DNA of 64,000 nt. Source: Brevundimonas abyssalis TAR-001 (GTDB lineage Bacteria > Pseudomonadota > Alphaproteobacteria > Caulobacterales > Caulobacteraceae). Each line of letters begins with the position of its first letter. Within the stretch, counting starts at the first letter, position 1. Shown here one piece after another: positions 35,546 through 43,401 of this stretch. The notes below the pieces were generated by a model. The model ran no database searches. It was not told the origin of the DNA and saw only the letters and a list, made by a program, of their open reading frames with translations. Location of the stretch: the NCBI RefSeq assembly GCF_000466985.1, contig NZ_BATC01000006.1, forward strand, positions 1 through 64,000, read 5' to 3'. The position numbers were made by a program, and so were the translations under genes.

Positions 35546-37321
35546 ATGTGCGGCCTGAATGGCGAGATCAATTTCGACGGCAAGCCGGCTGACGCCGGCG
35601 CCCTGCAGCGCATGTGCGACGCCCTGGCCCCGCGCGGGCCCGATGGATCCGGCGTGGTGCTGCGCGGCAACGTGGGCCTCGGCCACCGCCGCCTGAAGAT
35701 CATCGACCTGTCCGAAAAGGCGCAGCAGCCCATGGTCGATTCCGACCTGGGCCTGTCCATCGCCTTCAACGGCTGCATCTACAACTACCCTGAACTGCGT
35801 GGCGAGCTGGAGGCCGCGGGCCACCGGTTCTTCTCCCACGGCGACACCGAGGTGATCCTCAAGGCCTGGCGCCAGTGGGGCATCGAATGCGTGGACCGCT
35901 TCAAGGGCATGTTCGCCTTCGTGATCCACGAGCGGGATACGGGCCGGGTGGTGATCGCCCGCGACCGCTTCGGCATCAAGCCGCTGTATCTGGCGGAAAA
36001 GGGCAAGCGCCTGCGCTTCGCCTCGACCCTGCCCGCCCTGCTCGCGGCGGGCGACGTGGACACCGCCATCGATCCGGTGGGCCTGCACCACTACATGACC
36101 TTCCACGCGGTGGTCCCGCCGCCGCACACCATCATCAAGGGCGTGACCAAATTCCCGCCGGCCACCATCCGGGTGATCGAGCCGGACGGCACGTCCAGGG
36201 ACCGCCTGTACTGGACCCCGGTGCTGGAGCGCGGCCCGGGCGACGCCGAACGCTCCGCCGAGGAGTGGCGCGATCTGGTGCTGGACAGCCTGCGCACCGC
36301 CGTGAAGCGCCGCATGGTGGCGGACGTGCCGGTGGGCGTGCTGCTGTCGGGCGGGGTGGATTCCAGCGTCATCGTCGGCCTGCTGGCCGAAATGGGTCAG
36401 AAAGACCTGATGACCTTCTCCGTCGGCTTCGAGGAGGCCCACGGCGAGAAGGGCGACGAGTTCGTCTATTCCGACCTGATCGCGAAGCATTTCGGCACGA
36501 AGCACCACAAGATCTTCGTGCCCCACGACCGGCTGCTGGACGCCCTGCCGGGCGCCATCGGCGCCATGTCCGAGCCCATGGTCAGCTACGACAATGTGGG
36601 CTTCTACCTGCTGAGCCAGGAAGTCTCGAAACACATCAAGGTGGTGCAGTCCGGCCAGGGCGCCGACGAGGTGTTCGGCGGCTATCACTGGTACCCGCCC
36701 ATGCAGGGCGCGAACGATCCGGTCGACACCTACGCCAGGGCCTTCTTCGACCGCAGCCACGACAAACTGAAGACTCACCTGAACCCCGAATGGATGGCCG
36801 ACACGGACGTCAGCCGCGCCCTGGTGGAGGAGCACTTCGCGCGCGACGGCGCCGCGACGCCGGTGGATCAGGCCCTGCGGCTGGACAGCCAGGTCATGCT
36901 GGTGGACGATCCGGTCAAGCGCGTGGACAACATGACCATGGCTTTCGGCCTGGAGGCGCGGGTGCCGTTCCTGGATCACGAACTGGTCGAGCTGGCCGCC
37001 CGCATCCCGCCCGAACACAAGCTCAGCCAGAACGGCAAGGGCGTGCTGAAGGAGGCCGCGCGTCTGGTGGTCCCCCACGAGGTGATCGACCGCAAGAAGG
37101 GCTACTTCCCCGTGCCCGCCCTGAAATACATCCAGGGCCCCTATCTGGACATGGTCCGCGACGCCCTGGGCTCGCAGGCGGCGCGGGAGCGCGGCCTGTT
37201 CCAGCAGGGCTATCTGGATCAGCTGTTCGACAAGCCCACCGACCACATCACCCCGCTGCAGGGCTCCGAGCTGTGGCAGGTCGCCCTGCTGGAAATGTGG
37301 CTGCAGAACCATGGCGTCTGA
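35546..37321 (+). CDS. asnO: N-acetylglutaminylglutamine amidotransferase (asparagine-synthase-like)
   Basis: The 591-residue enzyme forms the terminal amide of N-acetylglutaminylglutamine amide (NAGGN), an osmoprotectant dipeptide. The N-terminal glutaminase domain begins MCGLNGEI with the nucleophile Cys2. The synthetase domain has the ATP pyrophosphatase loop SGGVDSS at 268-274. The identification against ordinary AsnB rests on the following genes ngg and the M42 peptidase, the three-gene NAGGN locus. The end overlaps ngg by 11 bases. Confidence 0.92.
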   Translation: MCGLNGEINFDGKPADAGALQRMCDALAPRGPDGSGVVLRGNVGLGHRRLKIIDLSEKAQQPMVDSDLGLSIAFNGCIYNYPELRGELEAAGHRFFSHGDTEVILKAWRQWGIECVDRFKGMFAFVIHERDTGRVVIARDRFGIKPLYLAEKGKRLRFASTLPALLAAGDVDTAIDPVGLHHYMTFHAVVPPPHTIIKGVTKFPPATIRVIEPDGTSRDRLYWTPVLERGPGDAERSAEEWRDLVLDSLRTAVKRRMVADVPVGVLLSGGVDSSVIVGLLAEMGQKDLMTFSVGFEEAHGEKGDEFVYSDLIAKHFGTKHHKIFVPHDRLLDALPGAIGAMSEPMVSYDNVGFYLLSQEVSKHIKVVQSGQGADEVFGGYHWYPPMQGANDPVDTYARAFFDRSHDKLKTHLNPEWMADTDVSRALVEEHFARDGAATPVDQALRLDSQVMLVDDPVKRVDNMTMAFGLEARVPFLDHELVELAARIPPEHKLSQNGKGVLKEAARLVVPHEVIDRKKGYFPVPALKYIQGPYLDMVRDALGSQAARERGLFQQGYLDQLFDKPTDHITPLQGSELWQVALLEMWLQNHGV

Positions 37322-39089
37322 CCCCCGGCCGCGCTTCAAGGGGCACCGCCTCAAGCGCCTTCGCGACGAAGGCCTGAAGCCGGTGGTGGGCGGTCAGGAC
37401 GGACCGGCCATCACCGAAAACGCCATCCTCGACTGCGGTTGGGGCCGGCTGCTGTTCGCCCAGACCTATCCCGAGGCCGGACCGCTGATTGAGGCCCTGC
37501 GCGCCGAGGGGCCGGACCGGCGCGACATCGCCTTCTATGTGCGCAACCCGCACGTCCTGTTGGCCCACGCGCCGCAGGAGGTGTTCCTCGACCCCTCCCA
37601 CACCTACCGGCTGGACCTGTCGGTGTACCGCGCCGCTCGTCGTCAGCCGCGCGGCTTCACCGTGCGTCGTCTGGCCTCGCAGGCCGACGCCGAGGCCATC
37701 AATCGCATCTATGCGGCGCGCAAGATGGTGCAGGCCCGCCCCGACTTTATGTGGTCCCAGCGCGAGGGTTCGGCCCTGACCTATCTGGTGGCCGAGGACA
37801 GCACGACCGGTCAGGTCATGGGCACGGTCACGGGCGTGAACCACCAGCGCGCCTTCAATGACCCGGAGAACGGCTCGTCCCTGTGGTGCCTGGCGGTGGA
37901 CCCGCAGGCCACCCAGCCGGGCATTGGCGAGACGCTGGTGCGCCGGCTGGCCGAGCATTTTCAGGCGCGAGGGCTGGCCTACATGGACCTGTCGGTCATG
38001 CACGACAACGAGCAGGCCATCGCCCTGTACGAGAAGCTGGGCTTTCGCCGGGTCTCCTTCTTCGGGGTCAAGCGCAAGAACCCCATCAATGAGTCCCTGT
38101 TCACCGGCCCGGCCGCCGACGAGGCGCTGAACCCCTACGCCCGGATCATCGTGGACGAGGCGCGCCGGCGCGGCATCCAGACCGACATCATCGACGCGGA
38201 AGGCGGCCTGTTCCGCCTGACCCACGGCGGCCGCTCCATCCGCTGCCGCGAGAGTTTGTCGGAGCTGACCTCGGCGGTGGCCCTCAGCATCTGCGACGAC
38301 AAACGCATGACCCGCCGCATCGTCGAGCAGGCGGGCGTGGTGGTCCCCGAGCGCATCGACGCCGAGGACCCCGAGGCGACCCGGGCGGCGCTGAAGCGCC
38401 TGGGCGCCCTGGTGGTCAAGCCCGCGCGCGGCGAACAGGGCAAGGGCGTGGCGGTGGGCCTCAAGGACATGGACGCCGTCGAAAAGGCCGTCGCCGCCGC
38501 CCGCAAGATCTGCGCGGAAGTGCTGATCGAAGAGCATGTCCAGGGCGAGGACCTGCGGCTGGTGGTGATCGACTTCAAGGTTGTGGCCGCCGCCATCCGC
38601 CGTCCGCCCCGGGTGGTGGGCGACGGCCGCTCCACCTTCCGCGCCCTGATCGAGCGCCAGAGCCGCCGCCGCGCCGCCGCCACGGGCGGGGAGTCCCGGA
38701 TCCCGCTGGACGGCGAGACGAAACGCTGCCTCGCTGAGTCGGGCTATCAGCTTGATGACGTCGCCCCCGAAGGACTGGAGGTGGAGGTGCGCAAGGCCGC
38801 CAACCTGCATACCGGCGGAACCATCCACGACGTGACCGAAGAGGTTCACCCCGCCCTGATCCGCGCGGCCACGGCGTCGGCGCGGGCCATCGACATCTCG
38901 GTCACCGGCATCGATCTGATGGTGAAATCCTGGCGCGAACCGGACTATGCCTTCATCGAGGCCAACGAACGCCCCGGTCTGGCCAATCATGAGCCGCAGC
39001 CTACGGCCGAACGCTTCGTGGACCTGTTGTTCCCCCTGTCCATGCCCGCCGCAGCCGCCCGGGTCGCGCGCGCCCCCAAAGACCACTGA
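37311..39089 (+). CDS. ngg: N-acetylglutaminylglutamine synthetase (GNAT plus ATP-grasp fusion)
   Basis: Ngg makes N-acetylglutaminylglutamine: an N-terminal GNAT acetyltransferase domain (about residues 110-250, with LWCLAVDPQATQPGIGETLVRRLAEHF and YEKLGFRRV) is fused to an ATP-grasp ligase domain (about 280-580, with VVKPARGEQGKGV, LIEEHVQGEDLRL and FIEANERPGL). The 592-residue fusion is the expected size. Its start lies inside the amidotransferase gene (overlap 11 bases), so expression is coupled. Confidence 0.95.
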   Translation: MASDPRPRFKGHRLKRLRDEGLKPVVGGQDGPAITENAILDCGWGRLLFAQTYPEAGPLIEALRAEGPDRRDIAFYVRNPHVLLAHAPQEVFLDPSHTYRLDLSVYRAARRQPRGFTVRRLASQADAEAINRIYAARKMVQARPDFMWSQREGSALTYLVAEDSTTGQVMGTVTGVNHQRAFNDPENGSSLWCLAVDPQATQPGIGETLVRRLAEHFQARGLAYMDLSVMHDNEQAIALYEKLGFRRVSFFGVKRKNPINESLFTGPAADEALNPYARIIVDEARRRGIQTDIIDAEGGLFRLTHGGRSIRCRESLSELTSAVALSICDDKRMTRRIVEQAGVVVPERIDAEDPEATRAALKRLGALVVKPARGEQGKGVAVGLKDMDAVEKAVAAARKICAEVLIEEHVQGEDLRLVVIDFKVVAAAIRRPPRVVGDGRSTFRALIERQSRRRAAATGGESRIPLDGETKRCLAESGYQLDDVAPEGLEVEVRKAANLHTGGTIHDVTEEVHPALIRAATASARAIDISVTGIDLMVKSWREPDYAFIEANERPGLANHEPQPTAERFVDLLFPLSMPAAAARVARAPKDH

Positions 39090-39102
39090 ACGGAGGCTTC
39101 CC

Positions 39103-40278
39103 CTGGCCCGCCTGACCATCGACACCGAATATCTCATCGACCGCCTTCAACGGTTGCTGGGGATCGCCAGCCCCACCGGCTACACCGACGAGGTGGTCTG
39201 GGAGGTGTGCCGCGAGCTGGGCCGGCTGGGCGTGGACTACGAGTTGACCCGCCGCGGCGCCATCCGCGCCCGCATCCCGGGCGACGAGCCCCGGCCCGCC
39301 CGGGCCGTGGTCGCCCACGTGGACACCCTCGGCGCCCAGGTGAAGGCGGTGAAGGACAACGGTCGGCTTGAGGTCGTGCCCATCGGCCACTGGTCCTCAC
39401 GCTTCGCCGAGGGCGCGCGCGGCACGGTGTTTTCGGAAAAGGGCGGCTGGCGCGGCACCATCCTGCCGCTCAAGGCCTCCGGCCACACCTTCAACGAGGA
39501 GGTGGACGAGCAGCCCGTCAGCTGGCGCCAGGTGGAGATGCGCATCGACGCCCGGGTTCGAAACCGCCACGACGTGCTCAAGCTGGGCATCGACGTGGGC
39601 GACATCATCGCCATCGACCCCCAGCCGGAGTTCCTGGACAACGGCTTCATCGTCTCGCGCCACCTGGACGACAAGGCGGGCGTGGCGGTCATGCTGGCGG
39701 CCATGAAGGCCATCATGGAGGACCCGCAGACGCCCACGGTGGACACCTACTGGCTGTTCACCATCGCCGAGGAGGTGGGCTCCGGCGCCTCGTCGGTGCT
39801 GGTGCCCGACGTGGCCTCCATGATCACCGTGGACAACGGCACCACGGCGCCGGGCCAGAACTCCGACGAGTTCGGCGTCACCATCGCCATGGCCGACCAG
39901 ACCGGCCCGTTCGACTTCCATCTGACCCGCAAGCTGGTGAAGCTGGCGCGTGAGGAGGACATCCGCTTCCAGAAGGACGTGTTCCGCTACTACCGCTCGG
40001 ATTCCGCCTCGGCGCTGGAGGCGGGGGCCGACATCCGCACTGCCCTGGTCACCTTCGGCGTGGACGCCAGCCACGGCTATGAGCGCATCCATGTGCACGC
40101 CCTGCGCTCGCTGGCCGAGCTGCTGACCGCCTATGTGCTGAGCCCGGTGGAGATCGAGCGGGACGCCAGCCCCATGGCCGGGGTCGAGGGCTTCACCCAT
40201 CAGGACCACAAGGAAGCCCACGAAAGGGCCGGTCGCGAAAAACCGGCGCCCGAGCGGGACGACCGCGAGCCTCGTTGA
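39103..40278 (+). CDS. NAGGN-system M42 family peptidase, probable CTG start
   Basis: This is the third gene of the NAGGN locus, an M42 co-catalytic metallo-aminopeptidase/deacetylase-like hydrolase. Metal ligands are visible: H72 in VVAHVDT, D189 in HLDDKAG and the EE pair at 223-224. The conserved N-terminus (LTIDTEYLIDRLQRLLGI) begins within a few residues of CTG 39103, which has a GGAGG six bases upstream. No ATG, GTG or TTG is available in frame between the ngg stop and the conserved region. The 391-residue length is normal. Its exact role in NAGGN turnover is not established, as far as I know. Confidence 0.88.
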   Translation: MARLTIDTEYLIDRLQRLLGIASPTGYTDEVVWEVCRELGRLGVDYELTRRGAIRARIPGDEPRPARAVVAHVDTLGAQVKAVKDNGRLEVVPIGHWSSRFAEGARGTVFSEKGGWRGTILPLKASGHTFNEEVDEQPVSWRQVEMRIDARVRNRHDVLKLGIDVGDIIAIDPQPEFLDNGFIVSRHLDDKAGVAVMLAAMKAIMEDPQTPTVDTYWLFTIAEEVGSGASSVLVPDVASMITVDNGTTAPGQNSDEFGVTIAMADQTGPFDFHLTRKLVKLAREEDIRFQKDVFRYYRSDSASALEAGADIRTALVTFGVDASHGYERIHVHALRSLAELLTAYVLSPVEIERDASPMAGVEGFTHQDHKEAHERAGREKPAPERDDREPR

Positions 40279-40334
40279 CGGAACAGGGCCGCTTCGCCGT
40301 CCGTTGCCCTTTCACACCCTGAAAGGAAACCGAC

Positions 40335-40538
40335 ATGCTGACTTGGGAACTGATCTTTCCGCTGGGCGCCCTGGCCCTGGGCGTGATGCTCGCGGTGATG
40401 CTGTGGCGCAACAAGCACCGCAACAAGCGCGTGGACGCCGTCACCCAGGCCGCGACCCGCGAGGAATACGACCACCCGGATCGCTACGACAACAAGACTC
40501 ACGACCAGTTCGAGGCCGAGGCCGACCGTCGCAAATAG
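40335..40538 (+). CDS. Small membrane protein downstream of the NAGGN operon
   Basis: The 67-residue product has one membrane span (about residues 4-24) followed by a basic, then highly charged tail (WRNKHRNKRVDA, EEYDHPDRYDNK, EAEADRRK). An AAGGAAA ribosome site precedes the ATG. It follows the M42 gene by 56 bases on the same strand and may share its transcript. Function unknown. Confidence 0.7.
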   Translation: MLTWELIFPLGALALGVMLAVMLWRNKHRNKRVDAVTQAATREEYDHPDRYDNKTHDQFEAEADRRK

Positions 40539-40562
40539 GCGCCGCCCTGCTATAGGGCGCGG

Positions 40563-41750
40563 ATGAAGACCGAAGAGTTCGATGTCCTGATCGTCGGCGC
40601 GGGCGCCGCGGGCATGATGTGCGCCATTGAGGCGGGCAAGCGCGGGCGTCGCGTTCTGATCGTCGACCATGCCTCCGCCCCGGGCGAGAAGATCCGCATC
40701 TCCGGCGGCGGACGCTGCAATTTCACCAACCTGGGGACGGGTCCGGCCAATTTCCTGTCGGAGAACCCCCGCTTCGCCACCTCGGCCCTGCGCCGCTACA
40801 GCCAGCACGACTTCATCGCCCTGATGAATCGCCACGGCGTCGCCTGGCATGAGAAGACCCTCGGGCAGCTGTTCTGCGACGACAGCGCAAAGCAGATCAT
40901 AAGACTGCTGACCGGCGAGATGCGCCAGGCGGGCGCAACCCTGCGGCTGAGCACCGGTGTCGAGGCCGTGGCGCACCAGGGCGACGGTTTCCAGTGCCGC
41001 CTCTCGGACGGCGGCACGGTGCGCGCCGCCTCGCTGGTCGCCGCCACCGGCGGCAAGTCGATCCCGAAGATGGGCGCCACCGGCTGGGCCTATGATCTGG
41101 CGGCGCAGTTCGGGGTGCGGGTGGTCCCGACCCGCCCGGCGCTGGTGCCCCTGACCTTCGAGCCCGGCCTGCTGGAGCAGCTGAAGCCCCTGGCAGGCAT
41201 CTCGGTGGACGCCGTGGTGGCCCACGGCCGCACGCGCTTTTCCGAGGGCCTGCTGTTCACCCACCGGGGCCTCTCCGGCCCCTCCATCCTGCAGATCAGC
41301 TCCTACTGGCGCGAAGGCGACGAGGTCACGGTCGCCATGGCCCCGGGCGCGGAGGTGTTCGAGACGCTGAAGGCCGCGCGCGCCGAAAACGGCCGCCAGG
41401 CCGTGCACACGGCGCTGGGCCGCATCATCCCCGCCCGTCTGGCCGAGAGCATCGCCCTGCGCGAAGGCCTCGCCGGCAATCTGGCCGACCAGCCGGACAA
41501 GGCCTTGAGACGGCTGGATCAGGCGGTCAACGCCTGGACCGTCAAGCCGGTGGGCTCCGAGGGCTACCGCACCGCCGAGGTCACCCTGGGCGGGGTCGAC
41601 ACCGCAGCCCTGGACCAGCGAACAATGGCGGTGAAAGCCGTTCCGGGCCTGTATGTCATCGGCGAGGCGGTGGACGTCACCGGCTGGCTGGGCGGCTATA
41701 ATTTCCAGTGGGCCTGGTCGTCCGGCTGGTGCACGGGCCAGGCCTGCTGA
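40563..41750 (+). CDS. NAD(P)/FAD-dependent oxidoreductase, HI0933/YhiN (BaiN) family
   Basis: The 395-residue flavoprotein has the N-terminal dinucleotide motif IVGAGAAGMMCA, GEKIRISGGGRCNFTN, a middle LFTHRGLSGPSILQIS and the C-terminal YVIGEAVDVTGWLGGYNFQWAWSSG. These mark the widespread YhiN/HI0933 family. Some members are assigned to bile-acid reduction, but the usual physiological role in proteobacteria is unknown, so no symbol is given. Confidence 0.92.
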   Translation: MKTEEFDVLIVGAGAAGMMCAIEAGKRGRRVLIVDHASAPGEKIRISGGGRCNFTNLGTGPANFLSENPRFATSALRRYSQHDFIALMNRHGVAWHEKTLGQLFCDDSAKQIIRLLTGEMRQAGATLRLSTGVEAVAHQGDGFQCRLSDGGTVRAASLVAATGGKSIPKMGATGWAYDLAAQFGVRVVPTRPALVPLTFEPGLLEQLKPLAGISVDAVVAHGRTRFSEGLLFTHRGLSGPSILQISSYWREGDEVTVAMAPGAEVFETLKAARAENGRQAVHTALGRIIPARLAESIALREGLAGNLADQPDKALRRLDQAVNAWTVKPVGSEGYRTAEVTLGGVDTAALDQRTMAVKAVPGLYVIGEAVDVTGWLGGYNFQWAWSSGWCTGQAC

Positions 41751-41753
41751 AGA

Positions 41754-42701
41754 TCAGCGCTCCATTCCGACCTGCGGGCCGTCGGCGGTCTCCACCAGCA
41801 CATAGCGCGGACTGGCTCCCCGGCCCCGGCCGCTGGCCACCGTCACCACCTCGTCCAGGGGCGCGACGCGTATGTCCGCCTCCGGGCGCGACACATACAG
41901 TTCAGCCTGCAACAGGCCGTCGGCCTCCAGACCTGTGATGTCCAGTTCCATGGTGGTCAGGGCCGCCAGGGTCTGCTGGAACTCCGCCGTGTCGCGGAAC
42001 CGACGCTGCACGAAGGTGGCGCCCGCCAGCTTCTCGGTCACCAGACCGCGCTCGGCCATGGCCTCTGCGATGCGGTCATACGGGAACATGCGCAGCACGA
42101 ACGACACCACCCACGGCTTTCGGTCCGCCGCAGCGTCCACGATCTGGCCCAGGGTGGTTTCTGTGACATAGCCCACCGCTCCGGTGGACAGGATCATGTC
42201 GGCCTGGCTCACCACCGCGCGCTGGTCGTCGGTCAGGGCGTTGGTTTCCAGATCGGCGACAATGCCCTGTTCGATCAGGCCCACGGCCTGGGCGTAATCC
42301 AGGGCCGGGGCTGAAATATCCAGGCCCAGCCAGCGAGAGGCGTCCATCTCGGGCCATCCGGCCAGAAACATCCGGTCCAGCACGCGCAGCTGATCGGGCG
42401 TCAGGGGCATCATCTCGCGCCGGGCGTAGCGCCGGTGCAGGTCCCCAAAGCTCAGGGGTCGCCGGTTGACGGCGGCGTTGACGCCGTAGGAGCAGCCCAC
42501 GTCCAGCACCGTCGGGTTGTCTCCGCGCAGGGCTGAGCGCGCCCCCATGAGTTGTCGCATAACCGGCGCGGCCAGATCAGGAATCATGTAGTCGAGGCCG
42601 CCCAGAACCGTGAAGTACTGGCGTGGATCAGGCTGTATATAGATCGTATCGAAATCAGCCTTGTTCTCATTGATGTCCGAAAACAGATCGTTCACGCGCA
42701 C
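41754..42701 (-). CDS. SAM-dependent methyltransferase-like protein
   Basis: The 315-residue product has a Rossmann-like SAM loop TVLDVGCSYGVNAAVN (about residue 65) and a downstream segment ISAPALDYAQAVGLIEQGIVADLE with acidic residues expected to contact the cofactor. The rest is not typical of a characterised family; the C-terminal half has beta-rich stretches without familiar motifs. The N-terminal end is less GC-rich than the neighbouring genes. Substrate unknown; it is convergent with the flavoprotein gene. Confidence 0.75.
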   Translation of the reverse strand: MRVNDLFSDINENKADFDTIYIQPDPRQYFTVLGGLDYMIPDLAAPVMRQLMGARSALRGDNPTVLDVGCSYGVNAAVNRRPLSFGDLHRRYARREMMPLTPDQLRVLDRMFLAGWPEMDASRWLGLDISAPALDYAQAVGLIEQGIVADLETNALTDDQRAVVSQADMILSTGAVGYVTETTLGQIVDAAADRKPWVVSFVLRMFPYDRIAEAMAERGLVTEKLAGATFVQRRFRDTAEFQQTLAALTTMELDITGLEADGLLQAELYVSRPEADIRVAPLDEVVTVASGRGRGASPRYVLVETADGPQVGMER

Positions 42702-42973
42702 CTTTCCACGGCGGGAATACGCCGTGATCTGTAGATAACAATTGAAGTTGTCCGCGAAGGTCTACGCCATGCGGCCTTTCGCTTCAACCAGGCGTCGGCT
42801 TGCGGGACGCCGCCTGCCCGGTCTATGCCTGTCCTCGCGGGACGGGCCCCTCTGGCGCGGTCTTCGGACCACGTGATGTCGGACCGCATCGGGCGCAGCC
42901 CGGTGTCGACGGCCTGTTCCTCGTCTCCGGCGCCCTGCGTTCGATCCCCTCCCATGATCTCGCGAGACCGCCC

Positions 42974-43335
42974 ATGCCCCTTCTGATGTGCCCGAACGAC
43001 AACGCCCCCATGCAGACCGTGGAACGCTCCGGCGTCCAGTTCGACATGTGCCCCACCTGCCGGGGCGTATGGCTGGACCGGGGAGAGCTCGAAAAGCTGA
43101 TGCAGGCCGCCGTCGACGCCGCCCCGGCGCCCTCCGCCCCTCAGGCGCCTTCGCCCCAGGCTCCCTGGTCCCAGCCCGCGCCGCGCCAGCGCCCCCGCCG
43201 GTGCAGCAGCATGGCTACGGCGAGCGCGGGGAATACGGCGAGCGTGGCGAAAGGGGGGAGTACGGCGAACGCGGCGAATACGGCCACGGCGGACATCGCC
43301 GCAAGCGCCCCAGCATCTTCGACATCTTCGACTAA
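42974..43335 (+). CDS. TFIIB-type zinc-ribbon protein (one-base frameshift)
   Basis: The N-terminal zinc ribbon is LMCPNDNAPM...FDMCPTCRGVWLDRGELEKL. After a proline/alanine linker the frame changes at the C-run 43192-43196. Adding one C yields PPPVQQHGYGERGEYGERG and the C-terminal RRKRPSIFDIFD, which is the usual ending of this alphaproteobacterial family. The repaired protein is 120 residues. The linker holds repeated GERGEY units. Function is unknown; the ribbon suggests nucleic-acid or protein binding. In-frame ATGs upstream of 42974 would add an unconserved leader. Confidence 0.8.
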
Positions 43336-43342
43336 GGCCGAT

Positions 43343-43380
43343 CGGCATCGGTGGATCGCTTCGCGACTCCACCGATGCCG
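43343..43380. terminator. Long perfect inverted repeat between convergent genes
   Basis: CGGCATCGGTGGA (43343-43355) and TCCACCGATGCCG (43368-43380) form a perfect 13-bp stem with a 12-nt loop, between the zinc-ribbon gene and the convergent 500-residue gene. There is no T-tract, so it may be a bidirectional terminator or an mRNA-end stabiliser. Confidence 0.6.
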
Positions 43381-43401
43381 TGAATCAGGCGCCTGTTTGA
43401 A

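Noticed and set aside
30584-37354. Very long antisense open frames, for example 791 codons opposite the TonB receptor and 876 codons at 34724-37354 opposite the amidotransferase
   Set aside because: They lie opposite well-supported genes, have no recognisable motifs and arise from the high third-position GC of this genome.
40949-40962. GAGCACCGGTGTCG, similar to the LacI-type operator
   Set aside because: It lies inside the flavoprotein gene, keeps only the centre of the palindrome and is far from the cluster promoters.
42702-42973. Possible upstream extension of the zinc-ribbon gene
   Set aside because: The in-frame upstream codons show no family similarity and the ATG at 42974 starts directly before the zinc ribbon; nothing else is recognised in this gap.
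43201-43300. Short tandem DNA repeats that might be read as a CRISPR or satellite
   Set aside because: They encode the GERGEY peptide repeat in frame and have no spacer structure.
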